Notes: generated by a model from the sequence alone, not told the origin. Shown: positions 55,101-55,208, counted from the stretch's first letter. The stretch: 64,000 bases of DNA from JBCDHN01 sp964351855 (GCA_964351855.1 CAYGQD010000004.1:19882-83881); one strand, 5' to 3'. Translations and numbers: made by a program.

Positions 55101-55208
55101 ATGGCGGTTCCCCATTTGAGCGGAGAAATCAGCATCGGTGATGTTTTCGGCCAGTTGTTCTCCCTCCAATCTGAAAACGAATCCGGCCTGGAGGAATCTT
55201 TGCAATAG
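22119..55208 (+). CDS. Giant LEPRxLL-type multidomain surface protein, 11,029 residues
   Basis: One unbroken frame of 33 kb. The N-terminus has no classical signal peptide but carries LEPRILYSAAP (residues 38-48), a motif seen at the start of huge secreted proteins of Verrucomicrobia and Planctomycetes. A metzincin-like segment follows (HEQGHALGLVD, residues 240-250). After it come LamG/concanavalin-like domains (at least seven), VCBS/cadherin-like repeats, filamentous beta-strand repeats, two Calx-beta domains, a lamin-tail domain, a leishmanolysin-like zinc motif (HEFSH at 5740), Big_5-like, DNRLRE, ASPM/choice-of-anchor-D-like and PKD-like modules. A proline-rich linker and a 200-residue end domain close it. 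No C-terminal barrel, PEP-CTERM or Por-type sorting tag is visible, and I noticed no cysteine. The start codon overlaps the end of an upstream open frame, and no ribosome-binding site is clear. Adhesion or surface coating is likely; the exporter may be the TpsB-like barrel at 59138. Confidence 0.95.
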   Translation: MKKRPESQTNASLLKRLLGKEGNQPASEGKRGMMAELLEPRILYSAAPVEADSAPEAAESPTAQQTVAAAADPIAEQGVAPNSGIEASSEATAPEAGAVEDVVKGEASSGISLDQEIVVLEDGATPVAEESDSPTDLTEQELGPIVQEAIRRWTDSGLSEDQLAALSQATYEIADLGLNALGAFSGNHIVIDDDAAGQSWFVDFTPETDEEFVAISVSRFQAIDGEESDSRIDLLTVVMHEQGHALGLVDVETLDSGLALMFEELGKGERRVAVAGQAEGAEPGSLDGQHLLTALDDSIAVDAVVVTNITSENGLLANDLPTGPLQPTTGAEMFIDASADPDNDDRAEDQAGSGFELLLDTANGVSKVPTTSALPGISAAYQFPGGFANATGTASNEGGALIVAEGGTAQLSFQEFAGDWSNEDVTIEIWVKPENLTPSPTNGQIIFEDGGGTGLGFFVDNNEIRMRKAPGGGNVAYNIATDPSTLLKGAPTAEFIQITGTYDVSAGLMEMFINGTSVGTASPGGGDWSGGDAAGIGSAGDANVGGIGNDQAATESFDGQISIFRIYRDQILTGAEVQANFDSVAKQVLEITEVNGQAVNVGASVALTKGSVVVQSDGSLTYTPTSGAGGDTESFTYTVVDHSDLSSDTRTVTLNLVANVAPTPVDDTENTLENGTVLVDVLANDTDPDTGDNSGLTLTAFDMASPSGGIITLEAGQLRYNPNGQFETLAPGESGTDTFTYTVSDGISSTVANVTITINGENDLPVANADSGSVAENGATVSIDITGNDTDVDVPAQDLEVQSIGAVASGAIVTINPDGDGITYDPNGLFESLAVGESTTDNFNVTIHDGSGGTSTAQVTVTINGANDDPNAGTNAETTDEATVLNGNASVLIGSDPDTLDQVAVSEVRDSDGNVIAFDSTVTLPSGATLSVASNLQTIAEFGTITNLDGNMQTITLSREFVDPIVIMSGLSNDGAATDGDTAVPRVTSVINPGGSNTQFTVLAAEPTAHDITTGDGDTITPNTPTDRTVVETASYIVIERGQWQLPDGTRIFADSLSTATLMTALDTVNLPANHFSNSPTVISTVQTNNNSDLYLNTRQANTSSNSFQVALESASNVDTISAAETIGYLAIERGTGDWSGNPFEAGRTPQDADNGVSTRNFSQTFVSAPALLTQISDDAGADDVVSRYSNVTVNGFNYLGEEDTTTDEEIGRSAETLDYIALQGSGLLQALDTSGGAQALNGSFVYDPNGVFESLGDGESVTDTFSYTITDNNGAKTTSTVTLTINGVNDDPSATDDTFSVASGAGATVLGNVLLGGGPNVADSDPDFDPVTVVSYEDGGGAILAGNALTTQAGGVVTISAAGEITYDGSGVTGAANSTVVDTFTYTIEDDGTPTGTATGTITVDVVIAAPPAIADDTYTTTEDATVVRVPGDGDDLLDNDEAGTTVDITNSDSISLNGATITYSGTGNEGDGGFIYDPTGSALFQSLAAGESIVDTFNYQILNASGAPNSATVTVTVNGAGAIEINTNLTMPVTFLGLSEPGTDGTADTITLAESGGNLEIQINGETLRSVPLAGLSGPTDIVITGSDDGDTIDIGALSHANIGTLTIDSVGGADVVNINGALDIGGLVVSAETTNLFADITTSGDQAYHNAVTLAADVLVTAANVTFHSTIDSDSTARALSISSPGTMRINGDVGQTAALASLDTSVHAAGTLEFAGGFDLLQGLVEWEFDVSREADTGDNQLSDLQGSGFVLDGSTAAGLEVTYVDVSAGSGTPSGFANITAAADLVGGSTNDLAEGGFAVGGTDDSPLGIGNGFTDGDASFELWVSPDTLTATNAQALWETGGGTGVGIAILNDGRLAFRDAAGSDPNMTYDLLNDPNGVLTVAPVGGVYQKQWIHIVGSLDNAGNRMTLLVNGQQVATDTGTVDNWDGGDGAAIGAIGGANMGGWGNTTNPGPQFQSFDGQVGVFRLYGSALDAADALNNFNFANASNPGAPTSISVATNGAQTFGNTVTSTALNLAGSTVTFGGTLDDDGFTGSSSDVTINSTGNTTFNALVGNGNGLSELEVTAPTVHVHGGGIFTVGNQTYNGTVHTIAGAAASYTSTGGNITINGDFTQLSNTTVNTVDLTVTGTTTISNASTFDVVASDVVTFADLNLSGATRIDADNDALFNGAVVGTAITLTLAVNDLTRFGSTVDLNAIVANEQTEAPNAGRVEFQDNVTLRGTGSTNTVLHQQVVIGADLTISADAGGDGDLIFGLSLDSDNGANRNLTISVNGGSNVEFRGSVGGDLETADSDPSGFGNLTIDGTGNLIVNDQSFGSIPGLDEKPYLNYVAWADSDTSDTSWENTSLYRGTAHTMTLAAAGTFYANPATNRGGINGSYATTASGDSIEVTPDNLSDENNSVEIWFKDTAGFTGDKILWETGGTAGSSLTLQDSFLTLSVREDGTTGNSPATGAMIQVDLTNVLSAEELTDFNQVVMVYNRNNTTTGANDTVALYVNGTQVGSTVSANIDDNSGGDGMGLGVTNGIPGAYPFEDNTEPVAPTAFDGEYAIMRVWRQALSAAQVGEAFDIIDNPMVINATGNIAIATAGTNLDSNVRIASSAGDVTISSSVDGQNKLDVRGVNVSVTGTVGGATALDDFDLTGTTAINLGSSISVQGDNDSTFTGSVELTADGGVTHTGAGDVVFAGAVDSSSGSHLTMSTAAGQHTVFQQDVGVTNALGSITAVGVEFGTASAITVTTAGTQSYDGASVLAQNTTLVGSTITFNQGVEGSTAGTEQLTITGNFAVNGSVGSTTAFDTVSVSGATILSGDSHFGTANGTTFRGDVNSPDASPETLTVDGNLILGDGTNAMTFNVDIGPGGTVFDTIESDSGDVIINANVSLGANMFTGFNPSGNMVVTVIDKAAGGAITGTFANAAEGGTVQVDGDNFDVTYLGGDGNNLVLTRAVTFEAGDDVGLTDEDTLLDSSVSANADTVLANDAGANDIIEVAGITTHTADVFTASSALGASVNLNRLTGHYTYDPTASLALQSLAAGEQVTDTFTYKIGDGSGGESEATVSILVDGQGAVEIDMTNRLPDGTIPGSTVGDDTIAVSTVDVGGNQELQITVNGVVVRNPADISNVAADPDISITGGGDVDTVTLDLSQKTVGTVIVASSVENLVTSSAINATSLNSQSATSRLGGDLTTTGDQTFGGAVLLSADIVLEGVNHTFAATVDSDGTPRALTVNGTGIARFVDDVGDGSPLASLTTNAGGQVELGTGGPTLAGTIVLNLDASLDPNPTDSVAPNFGSADEFGVLDTGLSIAAVTGSSIAGLTSAYVFPGGSGINGTAAIQLANSGDAFANLNDLGGNLDQNQVTFEAWIRPNASSFGSVNQALYETGGGTGSGIALNGTELQFRTIGATSGSLQLAYDLATDGANLGVLGGNAIGTEFFQVVATFDNATDEGVLYINGIEVGRATTATDATDIDGGDGMAIGGVGEDNMGGYGGGQSGFQSFHGEYAAFRIYEGVLDQATIQANRSFVASAAPTAVSVTTTGAQTFGNDVKLGLAATFSGADVTFDGRVDDDGVVATISTLTVNDSGTTTFNGALGSISQFSGLVTGASGNTVISTGQVDVDGGALFANDTTTNQSTTFNVGSLTFGGTSDFSGTTVTNGTVTNFSGAASFAGPTTITGTDITFGSTSQFNGTANIDGTGTVQLVGEVTFTTAATVDGATNVAFEDTVGMGGDLTVIAGGDATFGNTVTGAAADTLTIDASGMTTLNGVNVGMIDSSSVGQIHLASDLTLTGADDTTFGEQVLLQDSINITTSGAGNVVFNNTIDSADGSNHDLTLTLTQGNALLNGDVGQDALAGASDDAGLGNLIVNGTGQLLIGTKLNGPAAVAQPYALWSADSSATGANALGTGHNLTVGANVSINPSPTTQYGLFNSAWSLPGGADDTDNFLIAGGSFDTISGNLGDEDHAVEIWFKPDSLTGGGQVLWESGGTGTGTSLTLTDSVLTLATNDGTGADDIGRIDFDLTELPASEQGDFIQVLVSFDINNGSLASSLNDTVTLYVNGVDRGSDTVAINDWYGSDATGLGGVNATVGGADDDGVDTAAVTIADVVIAEDGATATFTATLDKGVLGGFTVDATVGAGRDTATGGANDYGLAAQTLTFSGFAGETQTFTVDIVNDGDAEIDEEFTVGLTNVQGTGVAIDTSDTAQGQITDNDSFGTPRVTIDNVEVDETTGTMTIVATLDQDVLGTLVAGFTVDATVAAVSADSGDFTESLPFTTTLTFAGTGGETQSFVLNLTDDANVEMLRETVSLSMSNLIDLSSGSAGTGVDISDTAEGTIVDDDYVADSDGAPALPTTPFTGEIGLMRVYLETINSAEATAAFTEGSAPLTITTTGAQTFNAAVTSAGNVFSGSDVTFGSTLDSTNSLTKANITINTSGDGVTAFDAAVGGTNEIGRLTTNGDGRTEIGADITANSDSGIVLNDAVLLVGDSTITENGSGNVSFLNTVDSAAAGNFDLTVTTPGGGSAVFLADVGTDALAGLSHDGGLGNVTTDAAQLGGFGTVISGAQVTYSASADDGVDRDVANQGTDNDRDLNLDDVVVRNPVSTPLDISHAWTFPGGTTADTATSTGNPMTNPGSKGGLFPVNLGAFDGGGGTGGGGGTDATFELWLKPDTLGGGNQFLWETGGGTGIGLYLENDEVVIRRAGGGGSGNVRYDISGLESDFIQAVVVNELSQPLRLYINGQLVQSGGSGGTDWDGGDGAGLGTIGGENAGGIGNFNQSRVPFEGQIAVYRQYNGSAFTDADVLTNYQAVAGVPVNITTTADQTFNGAVTLGGDSVLTAQDVSFVTTAELSNKDLTVNVSGTGSVAAGIISGTGTLTKQGAGTLSLNASNDYTGTTTVAEGILDGAGSIAGAVDVASGATLNAGDAGIGTLSTGDLTTSSSVMNFEVNGTNGGQFDVVNVTGSVDLTGSTLNLSGTATSVPEAAVITLIENDSNDAITGTFAGLNEGDEVILNTERYVISYVGGTDDNDVTLTRENNGLRGGLVINEVLVSGFSGDFDTSFDTDGDNSFGEAGDQFIELFNTSGSAIDASGLQFWDNELGNWFTVPNATTIAAGGTLVVVNNASGGALPTVPSGSAIFDAAASGGAFTLFVGDLGDTIRVLDPTGNEFIEAIYNTGNPNGVTFASFPGGNTQVGATFDFGTVTDGSSVVRNPDGAVAVVVHSSINGAGVLATPGQTVNTPLVTLDGFGEVRVVNELTTNAVPIAGISVTVGDTDSATLDVTLTTDTAVAIEISDGGGGATVINPGTTSVTVSGTIADLNAALATVALRSPGIDFNDIVAGKQTTFTITASDGVLTDTQAALVSFAPANDPPTISAPGAQSVAEDTDLVFNTISVADVDAAEGTGEVQVTLAVALGNTLTLTGGATPPGLIFNAGTINGSNSIDVTGTVAAINTALAGLTYRAGLNLNGSDTLVINVNDLGNTGSGGAQSATTANVAIMVTPVNDAPVNQFNGTDIPGGGASDTTSINTTLTFDAAGGNLIAVTDLDVNETTPPDNLLQVTLTADHGALISLSGVAGLDFGFTADANGTAAGDGVSDATMTFRGNRDAINTALDGLTLTPASGFTGDVALTITTNDLGNTGIDTSTTPTSEFNIELNHTGGLSAAQLLILEDAVTFLESVVIGDVRGAVDLTIDVVGAAIDGAGDTLAQAGPGGTAAGEKPSTGSATFDTADLPMMSDQQLLETAIHEFSHVLGIGTLWEINNLASAGSPPVYTGINAVEAYNFLFSNTATTVPIEADDTDPTQPGGHWDEATFDEENMTPIAENGGAEPFSILSVAGLEDLGYEVNYAAAETYNGLSGLDYLAFLGGGVQTDSDTITVTVSDNVAPSLTSFTRLTPSGADTNADTLVFLATFSEDVENVDTTDFAVNGATTASVTNVNPVTASTYEVTISGGDLASFEGVIGLNLGGAQDIQDLAANALPAGEPATDETYTLDNVLAAPTFSPVDDATDVAIDSNLTLTFTEDIALGNGNITIKNLTDATQATIDVASHGGQLSIVGGVLTINPNNDLAGGKSYAVQIASTAIVDQVGNLFSGVADDTTWNFDTVSTALTTVYVDDDFSVGAISDADLGTTGAQAATFGVDAFATIGAALAAVDPGGTIIVNSGTYNETVELNDGKILEITGPDANQAVTVTELSSLAGTTITIEGGSTLTINNTSARTLAGSIGGSGNLTKTGAGTLTISAANSYTGATTVSAGILRIENDTALGTAGGGTTVANGGQLQLSGDITVTGESLTISGGGGNSQGAIHSVSGSNTWTGNVLLGANATRIGSASGQTLTISGVIDDGPNSYTLAIRNANNSGATVLSGANTYGGTTDIVVGTVRLSGGADRLPAGTTLRIGNGSNVSSATLDLNGQNQELAGLTSLGTTMALSVTNSGAAADLTVNNAGANSYRGTISGAVGLTKAAAGVLTLTGANTYSGTTTVTGGELVVNGTHTGGGAYDIAVAATLSGSGTITPTGGSAVTIAGDLEPGNPSVNGGLGSLVLGSNVALTGTVTAQVDGATDSSDLLAITGDVNLTGGTVDISEISAADDQTYVLMTYTGARAGALIEGTLPAGYEIRYDDALGQVLLVKPVTETGGTVIAETTAISGAANISNITAVFSTESGGSSASIPATVAGTYGDLTINADGSYLYELIDSRVDPLNEGDQVRDSFTVLTSNGTPGTAEVFVDINGLNSGNISGQTGAQGFSGTWVNTGTIDVIAGDLTSTNYSLNQTGTPQSVQGDYGQSRVIANDLSTPLSGEIWFSYLVQNPFADSVGGLSFDSLTSTVSDFEVVVKGTNLLVDVPGGTDANIAIPSFNVGDTALVVGRINVGTGADSLDVWVNPDIAGGNFATTGPLHSSTGEFGDEIGMLGIMTFQDNGLTTQNNAGGIVDAIRMSNASIDVIGVETATITIQVDGTNDDPAPTNLPADLLVKQDTATGIHLNELALGEVDDQAITVTLTTSTGGELTATSGGGVTVGGTASATTFSGTVTALETFFRNDENISYLHSVAGTVGNNADTITVTVDDGIAATTAGSVNVHVGESFQEGVSPIGTYATGATYIRSGGGNADANFNSDPDNEIIVGRSSSALRALLEFDLSSFPAGTVAQSVELALTSYGGGAGSNFDLNVYEYGFDFDETTATWNAPGSGDGTAGGTFGTLLTTVSVDGTTGDQAYSFRNSAAFVTAVNNALAAGDDTLRLIIAAPGDTGAGAEFIRFRNDEFTGDPSDRPKLTVTPLIAPEINVTDNGGDDIASGSSAALALDTDFGTVAEGTANIARTFTIQNLGTEELDLIGTPLVSISGSGDFTITQQPATDPLGVGVTTTFEITFDPTTVGTQNATVTIESDDSDEGTYTFDLTAVVTDATAPLVNGATSPADDAIDVAVATDLQITFDENVQKGSAGNITIHRATDDVVVQTIAITDTAVSVSGSTVTIDPADLAFSTEFYVLIDSGAIEDLAGNDFAGISDKAIWSFTTASSFIPASAIDDSAAATENGPPSIITVLSNDSGAGIRLDGSSLPATSAQGATISLATTDSLTSVNLSNDVLVDVTLVRSGTSVTYTEAELVGVTVVAYNDAGASNLLTESGAGAPATGTRAALLEDDRVDTGLINSDSITLELGQFVRSAILFEIDPAGTGDDTVPVQVSSDGITFVNLGTQGPSGWVELTTGSAVTYRTHSTGNVTDLNELENASVTVGANNSQDLYGRVISSANPFKFIRVAQGNGVDPSYIAGIPDAIAYAPDTTAAFESLKGGTAGSDSFTYQIVDSASGTDTATVNVSITGVEDPTNVSGESFLAGEDAEFVAADGYPSGVQADSPLVYWQLGESAGDKSGGGTATNFGTLGAIGDGTYQGVVGDVADTQITNSSGASFGTTTASGTTGDAVGVEFTGGDFPTSAFTLEGWYRGDLGSQPAQPAIFSYDAPSGNGNEVMALFNVASDTALSIFVNGIQHDTDITKTQLFDSDWHHFAVTWDNTGGDLKAYLDGAEVWTKTNVSPGETLANNGTFMLGQEQDVPGGGFGDTQKYVGDIDEFAIYGAALDLTQIQAHYALRNGANLLTNDVDLDDTLAVTAETITSTLGATVTLNSDGSFVYDPTGSVDLQGLGAGQTANDTFSYTVTNGSDGDQMATATMVVIGANDAPTISGVAASATFTEGAAAVVVSPAITISDPDTNNLADANADAGPDPSQMVATATITSGFANGEDQLAVGAGVSADLSVAVSPDGSTVSITALNSNATIADFQDALRLVTFEHTGDNPDGAITRNVGFTFSDGEILTGGPLNIATFDFNDGNTTVDSTSSALSVSSITPGIGVDRFLVSQPTTPAPGYASNVLRVSPSVATPDTAAAIADDTYLEFTVGANSLTYSLDSLTFDLARGGSGGTRGYAVRSSVDGFATDLAAESNVATTFTRPNQKTVDVDLSGAAFQGLTTDLTFRVYIHTPAASNEMDFDNVVLTGSIGTTTGTDITLIPVNDDPTPVADTATATEDGNTIYVSVLGNDSDPEGDNLTIDPTSLTTSANGATLSLRGEATAIENVNVTTDASNNVILTDLTVTQDGQSVTYAAGDLVNIDQIDFIKGSFGGTNLLINQGGTAHTAGDRSTLAEDDNFSTGLINAGSVGVFGQTVKFDQPISSALFFELGGSDQIDVQVSSDGVDWTSTQQFGSYTPSGINAVYDTVATTSNINSLADLEASNLGTPGGSSSAAVGGLIIGASDFGVGSFIYMRFGGTSTGVDPLIIKGISTQVAYNPTSAGLDTIAAGDTLNDTFTYRVIDGNGGEATETVTVTVTGINDAPVGSDIGLPVVAVNDADPSGTTVTALYASAGFNDVDFTDAIGGVAITANAATAGEGIYQYSTDGSTWTDIPTSGLADSTALLVGNTAQLRFLPATGYDGNPGALTVRVLDDNFGAITTGTTADVSSNAGQTSISGVTSEIVGAVASLITDENTPIDITDYSDVVRIDGVPITPGQTVNLVGGDGSVTLGIDGNTLTYDPTIDLNGLNTGESQGVSFQVSTQSTGSFAGIAEDSFLTSSATDGNATYKDDVGFNIGAGEDLANRSVVNGTTGFTANWTGSGTSIIRAQNVGLEHSLLGEEEDGAVKFRRDFNRSNERTVDTVPASSTYYMSALLEGAVNDGNVNRISAGFADGSVANDTTYNQSTGVHLGFSGTDIVVFAGNQQYSLVSNYNVNETYLVVAELAVDVAGNETVNAWFATEGDSTLTQGVTNESVEAFASTADIGVLELVANDSGNGGVFDDYNHVIDEVRLATSMADLGVIFGSTETVNILVTGITESATAPTADITDVAPDPRNTNAGTVQVTFDQNVTGVDISDFSLTRDGVAVDISGLSVTPIDGANYSIDLSTVTGGDGAYTLRLVASSSGIQNGGSEALQTDALDVWVTETIAPTASISEVSPDPRNAAVGTVTITFSEDVTGVDITDFSLTRDSGNIDISSLSVTQVDAQTYTLDLNSVTAAEGAYELTLNANATIEDTAANAMTVDATEVWDTDTTAPVFQSITRQTPATSITNADSVIFRVTFSEDVINVTPADFSVSGSTATATSVNAVSGTVYDVTVSGGDLAELNGPVGLDLAGAQNIDDVVGNDLPAGEPAIDETYIVNNGPAFDDVTVTVPSGEAGVVHTVSATDLDGDTVNYSIVPGGDGALFTIDAVSGELTFITPPDYANPADAGGDNQYDVTVRAINVDNGATPTRDRVVTVLISNTEYETTEDDTPIIVTPGTPTLIDGVAITEGGPAVPIVGGNGSVSLNGGVLTYDPTVDFNNLAEGDSESFEITVTGDAPSSVLQDGVTNVFTGNTDGSNQVTLTGTSISASNSNRLLVVSIAAEDAQASNPDASVTSVTYGGQSLTLQAEAKGDVDGRLGAAWIFTLDDAGIVAATGTDIVVTFDNDMSGGGEGVIVGATSFYNVDQTTPIGATATPFYEGGDPVAASVNITTTQNNSLVFGSMMFGGPVGAANVATSADVLYHADVNSDPQGSALSFTAPTAGTQTLSLSWPSSSFRAALAAVEIIGAPETSISITVNGKNDAPVGGDQTLASINEDDTNPAGTALSAMFTGGNFSDVDNGASFSGVAVTGNAATAAQGEWQYSANGGTTWTAIGITVSDSAAVLLDAASQVRFVPGANFSGTPGGLSVRVLDDTFASAFTTAGTEQTADVSANGGDSAVSGTANTISISVVAVADTPSLAVFAASGAADSAIPLTITAAPADADGSEALDVVISSIPVGATVQYNDGSPQSFTAVAGNTEVALSGTTQVILDTLTITPVPNDSTNFSLSVNATATETNADSASVGTLALAVTVNPAVAISGAITGNEGTPVSLSVTGTSGATFAWTVTKDGVSFATGTGASIDFTPDDNAVYQATAVATDADSDTGTATHTVTVSNVDPTLAITGATTANEGDAVSLTASAVDPAGVNDALTYSWSVTKDGSAFASGTGTTINFTPDDNGSYVATVTVVDDDAGTDTETHNVTVSNVAPTVGIAGATTANEGDAVSLTASATDPAGVNDPLSFAWSVTKDGSLFSSGTGTAVDFTPDDNGTYVASVTVTDGDGGSTVETQTVTVANVAPVVSDLIVTVNGDTGTVTGILTDPSSADSFVATIDWGDGVIETVNVGPGSAGSRPISFNHTYATSPTTPPAITVGIEDDDSGTSAPVSPEGLLSTPGSLSGAPGAAIPLELTTVLGGNSMTVTLSSLPEGAIVEGDDPALAGGYTAAPGADSVTISNLNNLTITFPGAGATSFGIQGTVSDGGGVIGTTQFITLGSSVNSPASSSPAATTPTPPAPATPQPPPPPPVDPVETIVPVTEFTTESPRLAGLFNSFQGQSSDFGLSTQIFVGFQVTPVGSGSGGQAPEPGGQVAPNRPFGGDSPLAGLPPLTTLTPIFAGIAPPGTYVQIEVITAGGSSVSQSAFVDASGNWLLSFDQFGSDRPMEIRVTYTPAVIGGLEPERRSVSSLSFSGAGMAVPHLSGEISIGDVFGQLFSLQSENESGLEESLQ
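22230..22262 (+). other. LEPRxLL-type N-terminal motif
   Basis: Residues 38-48, LEPRILYSAAP, preceded by a Lys/Arg-rich stretch of 30 residues. The motif occurs near the N-terminus of very long exported PVC proteins and is thought to be a targeting signal. No hydrophobic core is present, so normal Sec signal-peptide export is not obvious. Confidence 0.85.
22550..22960 (+). other. Metzincin-like zinc-protease segment of the giant protein
   Basis: Residues about 145-280. IVQEAIRRWTDSGLSEDQLA and HIVIDDDAAGQSWFVD lead to the zinc motif HEQGHALGLVD (His240, Glu241, His244, Gly247, Asp250). The third ligand position is Asp instead of His, as in a minority of metzincins. This block is common in LEPRxLL proteins, and whether it is active is open. 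No obvious Met-turn sequence was found in the following residues other than GLALMFEEL. Confidence 0.6.
23250..23880 (+). other. LamG/concanavalin-like domain 1
   Basis: About 210 residues with AYQFPGG at the front, VTIEIWVKPENL, QIIFEDGGGTGLGFFVDNN, FIQITGTYDVSAGLMEMFIN and the closing FDGQISIFRIYRD. This is the typical strand set of bacterial LamG_3 jelly rolls that bind carbohydrate or mediate adhesion. Confidence 0.75.
24905..25800 (+). repeat. Three lectin-like beta repeats inserted in a VCBS-like repeat
   Basis: About 300 residues interrupt a VCBS-like repeat between TLPSGATLSVAS and ALNGSFVYDPNGVFESLGDG, which are normally a few residues apart. The insert holds three related units that end in ETASYIVIERGQW, ETIGYLAIERGTG and ETLDYIALQGSG. 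The first begins QTITLSREFVDPIVIMSG, a pattern I know from repeats in large exported proteins (H-type-lectin-like, poorly described). Confidence 0.6.
26685..29850 (+). repeat. Supermodule A: VCBS tail, filamentous repeats, LamG 2, repeats, LamG 3
   Basis: Starts with AGAIEINTNL and a calcium/beta-roll-like part (GSDDGDTIDIGALSHANIGT), then filament-type strands (TSGDQAYHNAVTLAADVL, HSTIDSDSTARALSI, GDVGQTAALASL). LamG 2 follows (27305-28095, FELWVSPDTL to FDGQVGVFRLYG), then more strands (NGAQTFGNTV, GGTLDDDGF) and LamG 3 (29115-29850, VEIWFKDTAG to FDGEYAIMRVWRQ). The same order recurs at 31320-35250. Confidence 0.65.
31320..35250 (+). repeat. Supermodule B: second copy of the same module order
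   Basis: Begins GAVEIDMTNRL, then TTGDQTFGGAVLLSADIV, AATVDSDGTPRALTV and DDVGDGSPLASLTT. LamG 4 follows (31920-32700, VTFEAWIRPN to FHGEYAAFRIYEG), then TGAQTFGNDV and GRVDDDGV, and LamG 5 (33765-35240, VEIWFKPDSL to FTGEIGLMRVYLE). It is parallel to supermodule A segment by segment, which points to an old internal duplication of more than 3 kb. LamG 5 is interrupted (34385-35130). Confidence 0.65.
34385..35130 (+). other. Two Calx-beta domains inside LamG 5
   Basis: Calx-beta 1: VTIADVVIAEDGATATFTAT to DTAQGQITDNDSF. Calx-beta 2: VTIDNVEVDETTGTMTIVAT to DTAEGTIVDDDYV. These are typical calcium-binding beta sandwiches. They sit between the strand WYGSDATGLGGVN and the final strand TGEIGLMRVYLE of LamG 5, which are nearly adjacent in the other LamG copies. 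Hence they are an insertion into that domain. Confidence 0.7.
35750..36545 (+). other. LamG/concanavalin-like domain 6
   Basis: Opens with HAWTFPGGTT, continues with a glycine-rich loop (DGGGGTGGGGGTDATFELWL), QFLWETGGGTGIGLYLEND and LRLYINGQLV, and closes with FEGQIAVYRQYNG. It is followed directly by filament-type strands (TTADQTFNGAVTLGGDSV). Confidence 0.7.
36700..36830 (+). repeat. Autotransporter-associated beta-strand repeat 1
   Basis: GTLTKQGAGTLSLNASNDYT followed by GTTTVAEGILDGAG matches the beta-strand repeat common in passenger domains. Further copies are at 40768-40880 (NLTKTGAGTLTISAANSYTG) and 41461-41575 (GLTKAAAGVLTLTGANTYSG). Confidence 0.85.
37216..37810 (+). other. Lamin-tail-like domain
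   Basis: GLVINEVLVSGFSGDF, QFIELFNTSGSAIDASGLQF, DNELGNWFTVPNATTIAAGG and NPNGVTFASFPGGN form the immunoglobulin-like lamin-tail pattern (LTD), which is common in large secreted bacterial proteins. Confidence 0.75.
39080..39670 (+). other. Leishmanolysin-like zinc-protease segment
   Basis: Residues about 5655-5850. The zinc motif is TAIHEFSHVLGIGTLW (HEFSH 5740-5744). After about 57 residues it is followed by GGHWDE (His5801, likely third ligand) and EENMTPIAENG (Met-turn-like), then SVAGLEDLGYEVN. This spacing is that of M8/leishmanolysin-like enzymes. The key residues for catalysis are present. Confidence 0.65.
42290..42955 (+). other. Inserted beta-sandwich-like module W in a VCBS repeat
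   Basis: Between EVFVDINGL and ATITIQVDGTNDDPAP lie about 220 extra residues. They contain FSGTWVNTGTIDVIAGDLTS, IWFSYLVQNPF and VVGRINVGTGADSLDVWVNP, and end in VDAIRMSNASIDVIGVE. It resembles concanavalin-like anchor modules used by large PVC surface proteins. Confidence 0.5.
43345..43930 (+). other. DNRLRE-type domain
   Basis: TYIRSGGGNADANFNSDPDN, IIVGRSSSALRALLEFDLSS, YEYGFDFDETTATWN and a closing RFRNDEFTGDPSDRPKLTVT match the DNRLRE beta-sandwich pattern. It is followed at 43931-44310 by a choice-of-anchor-D-like domain (FGTVAEGTANIARTFTIQNL) and at 44315-44650 by a Big_5-like domain. Confidence 0.75.
44812..45430 (+). repeat. Nested module X, copy 1
   Basis: About 206 residues inserted in a VCBS-like repeat between SAQGATISLA and AIAYAPDTTAAFESLKGG. 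Core: SVTYTEAELVGVTVVAYND, NLLTESGAGAPATGTRAALL, EDDRVDTGLINSDSITLELG, SAILFEIDPA and VPVQVSSDGITFVNLG. I do not recognise this domain. It is paralogous to 47782-48437. Confidence 0.6.
45640..46380 (+). other. LamG domain 7, inserted in a cadherin-like repeat
   Basis: Classical LamG_3: SPLVYWQLGESAGDKSG, FTLEGWYRGDLG, WHHFAVTWDNTGGDLKAYLD and VGDIDEFAIYGAALDLTQIQ. It separates GEDAEFVAADG from NLLTNDVDLDDTLAV, two halves that are normally joined in a cadherin-like repeat. Confidence 0.8.
47040..47610 (+). other. Inserted module Y in a cadherin-like repeat
   Basis: About 185 residues between FTFSDGEILTGG and TDITLIPVNDDP, which normally follow closely. Core: FDFNDGNTTVDSTSSALSVS, YLEFTVGANSLTYSLDSLTF and FRVYIHTPAASNEMDFDNVV. 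It looks like a beta-sandwich of the kind often annotated only as a PEP-CTERM or anchor-type module. Confidence 0.5.
47782..48437 (+). repeat. Nested module X, copy 2
   Basis: About 218 residues inserted between SANGATLSLR and TQVAYNPTSAGLDTIAAGD. Core: SVTYAAGDLVNIDQIDFIKG, NLLINQGGTAHTAGDRSTLA, EDDNFSTGLINAGSVGVFGQ, SALFFELGGSD and IDVQVSSDGVDW. It shares with copy 1 the order SVTY, NLL, G-x-R, EDD, TGLIN, SA-x-x-FE, VQVSSDG. Confidence 0.6.
49250..50055 (+). other. Inserted module Z in a cadherin-like repeat
   Basis: About 265 residues between SFQVSTQSTGS and TVNILVTGITESA. Core: EDSFLTSSATDGNATYKDD, GFTANWTGSGTSIIRAQNVG, YYMSALLEGAVNDGNVNRIS and FDDYNHVIDEVRLATSMADL. The closing DEVRLAT-type strand is typical of concanavalin-like modules. 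Confidence 0.5.
50065..50705 (+). repeat. Tandem Ig-like repeats
   Basis: Two copies of about 105 residues: ITDVAPDPRNTNAGTVQVTF with GVDISDFSLTRDG, and ISEVSPDPRNAAVGTVTITF with GVDITDFSLTRDS. A related but longer copy follows (FQSITRQTPATSITNADSVI), matching an earlier one near 39765 (LTSFTRLTPSGADTNADTLV). Confidence 0.75.
51580..52275 (+). other. Inserted module V in a cadherin-like repeat
   Basis: About 230 residues between SESFEITVTGD and TSISITVNGKNDAPVGGD. Core: NRLLVVSIAAEDAQASNPDA, SVTYGGQSLTLQAEAKGD and AWIFTLDDAGIVAATGTDIV. It resembles a stand-alone beta-sandwich found in other secreted proteins; I have no name for it. Confidence 0.5.
53137..53930 (+). repeat. Three PKD-like repeats
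   Basis: Three near-identical Ig-like units: ISGAITGNEGTPVSLSVTG, ITGATTANEGDAVSLTASAV and IAGATTANEGDAVSLTASAT. Each contains a W-x-VTKDG strand and closes with a TPDDN...Y-x-A turn. The last two copies are the most similar, so they arose recently. A fourth, divergent segment follows (VVSDLIVTVNGDTGTVTG, IDWGDGVIETVNV). Confidence 0.85.
54520..55208 (+). other. Proline-rich linker and C-terminal domain of the giant protein
   Basis: A linker (TPTPPAPATPQPPPPPPVDP) is followed by about 195 residues: RLAGLFNSFQGQSSDFGL, a Gly/Pro-rich part, an Ig-like strand set (PIFAGIAPPGTYVQIEVITA, SGNWLLSFDQFGSDRPMEIR) and an acidic end. It has no hydrophobic helix, barrel strands or known sorting tag, so anchoring must work differently or the protein is released. 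Confidence 0.6.
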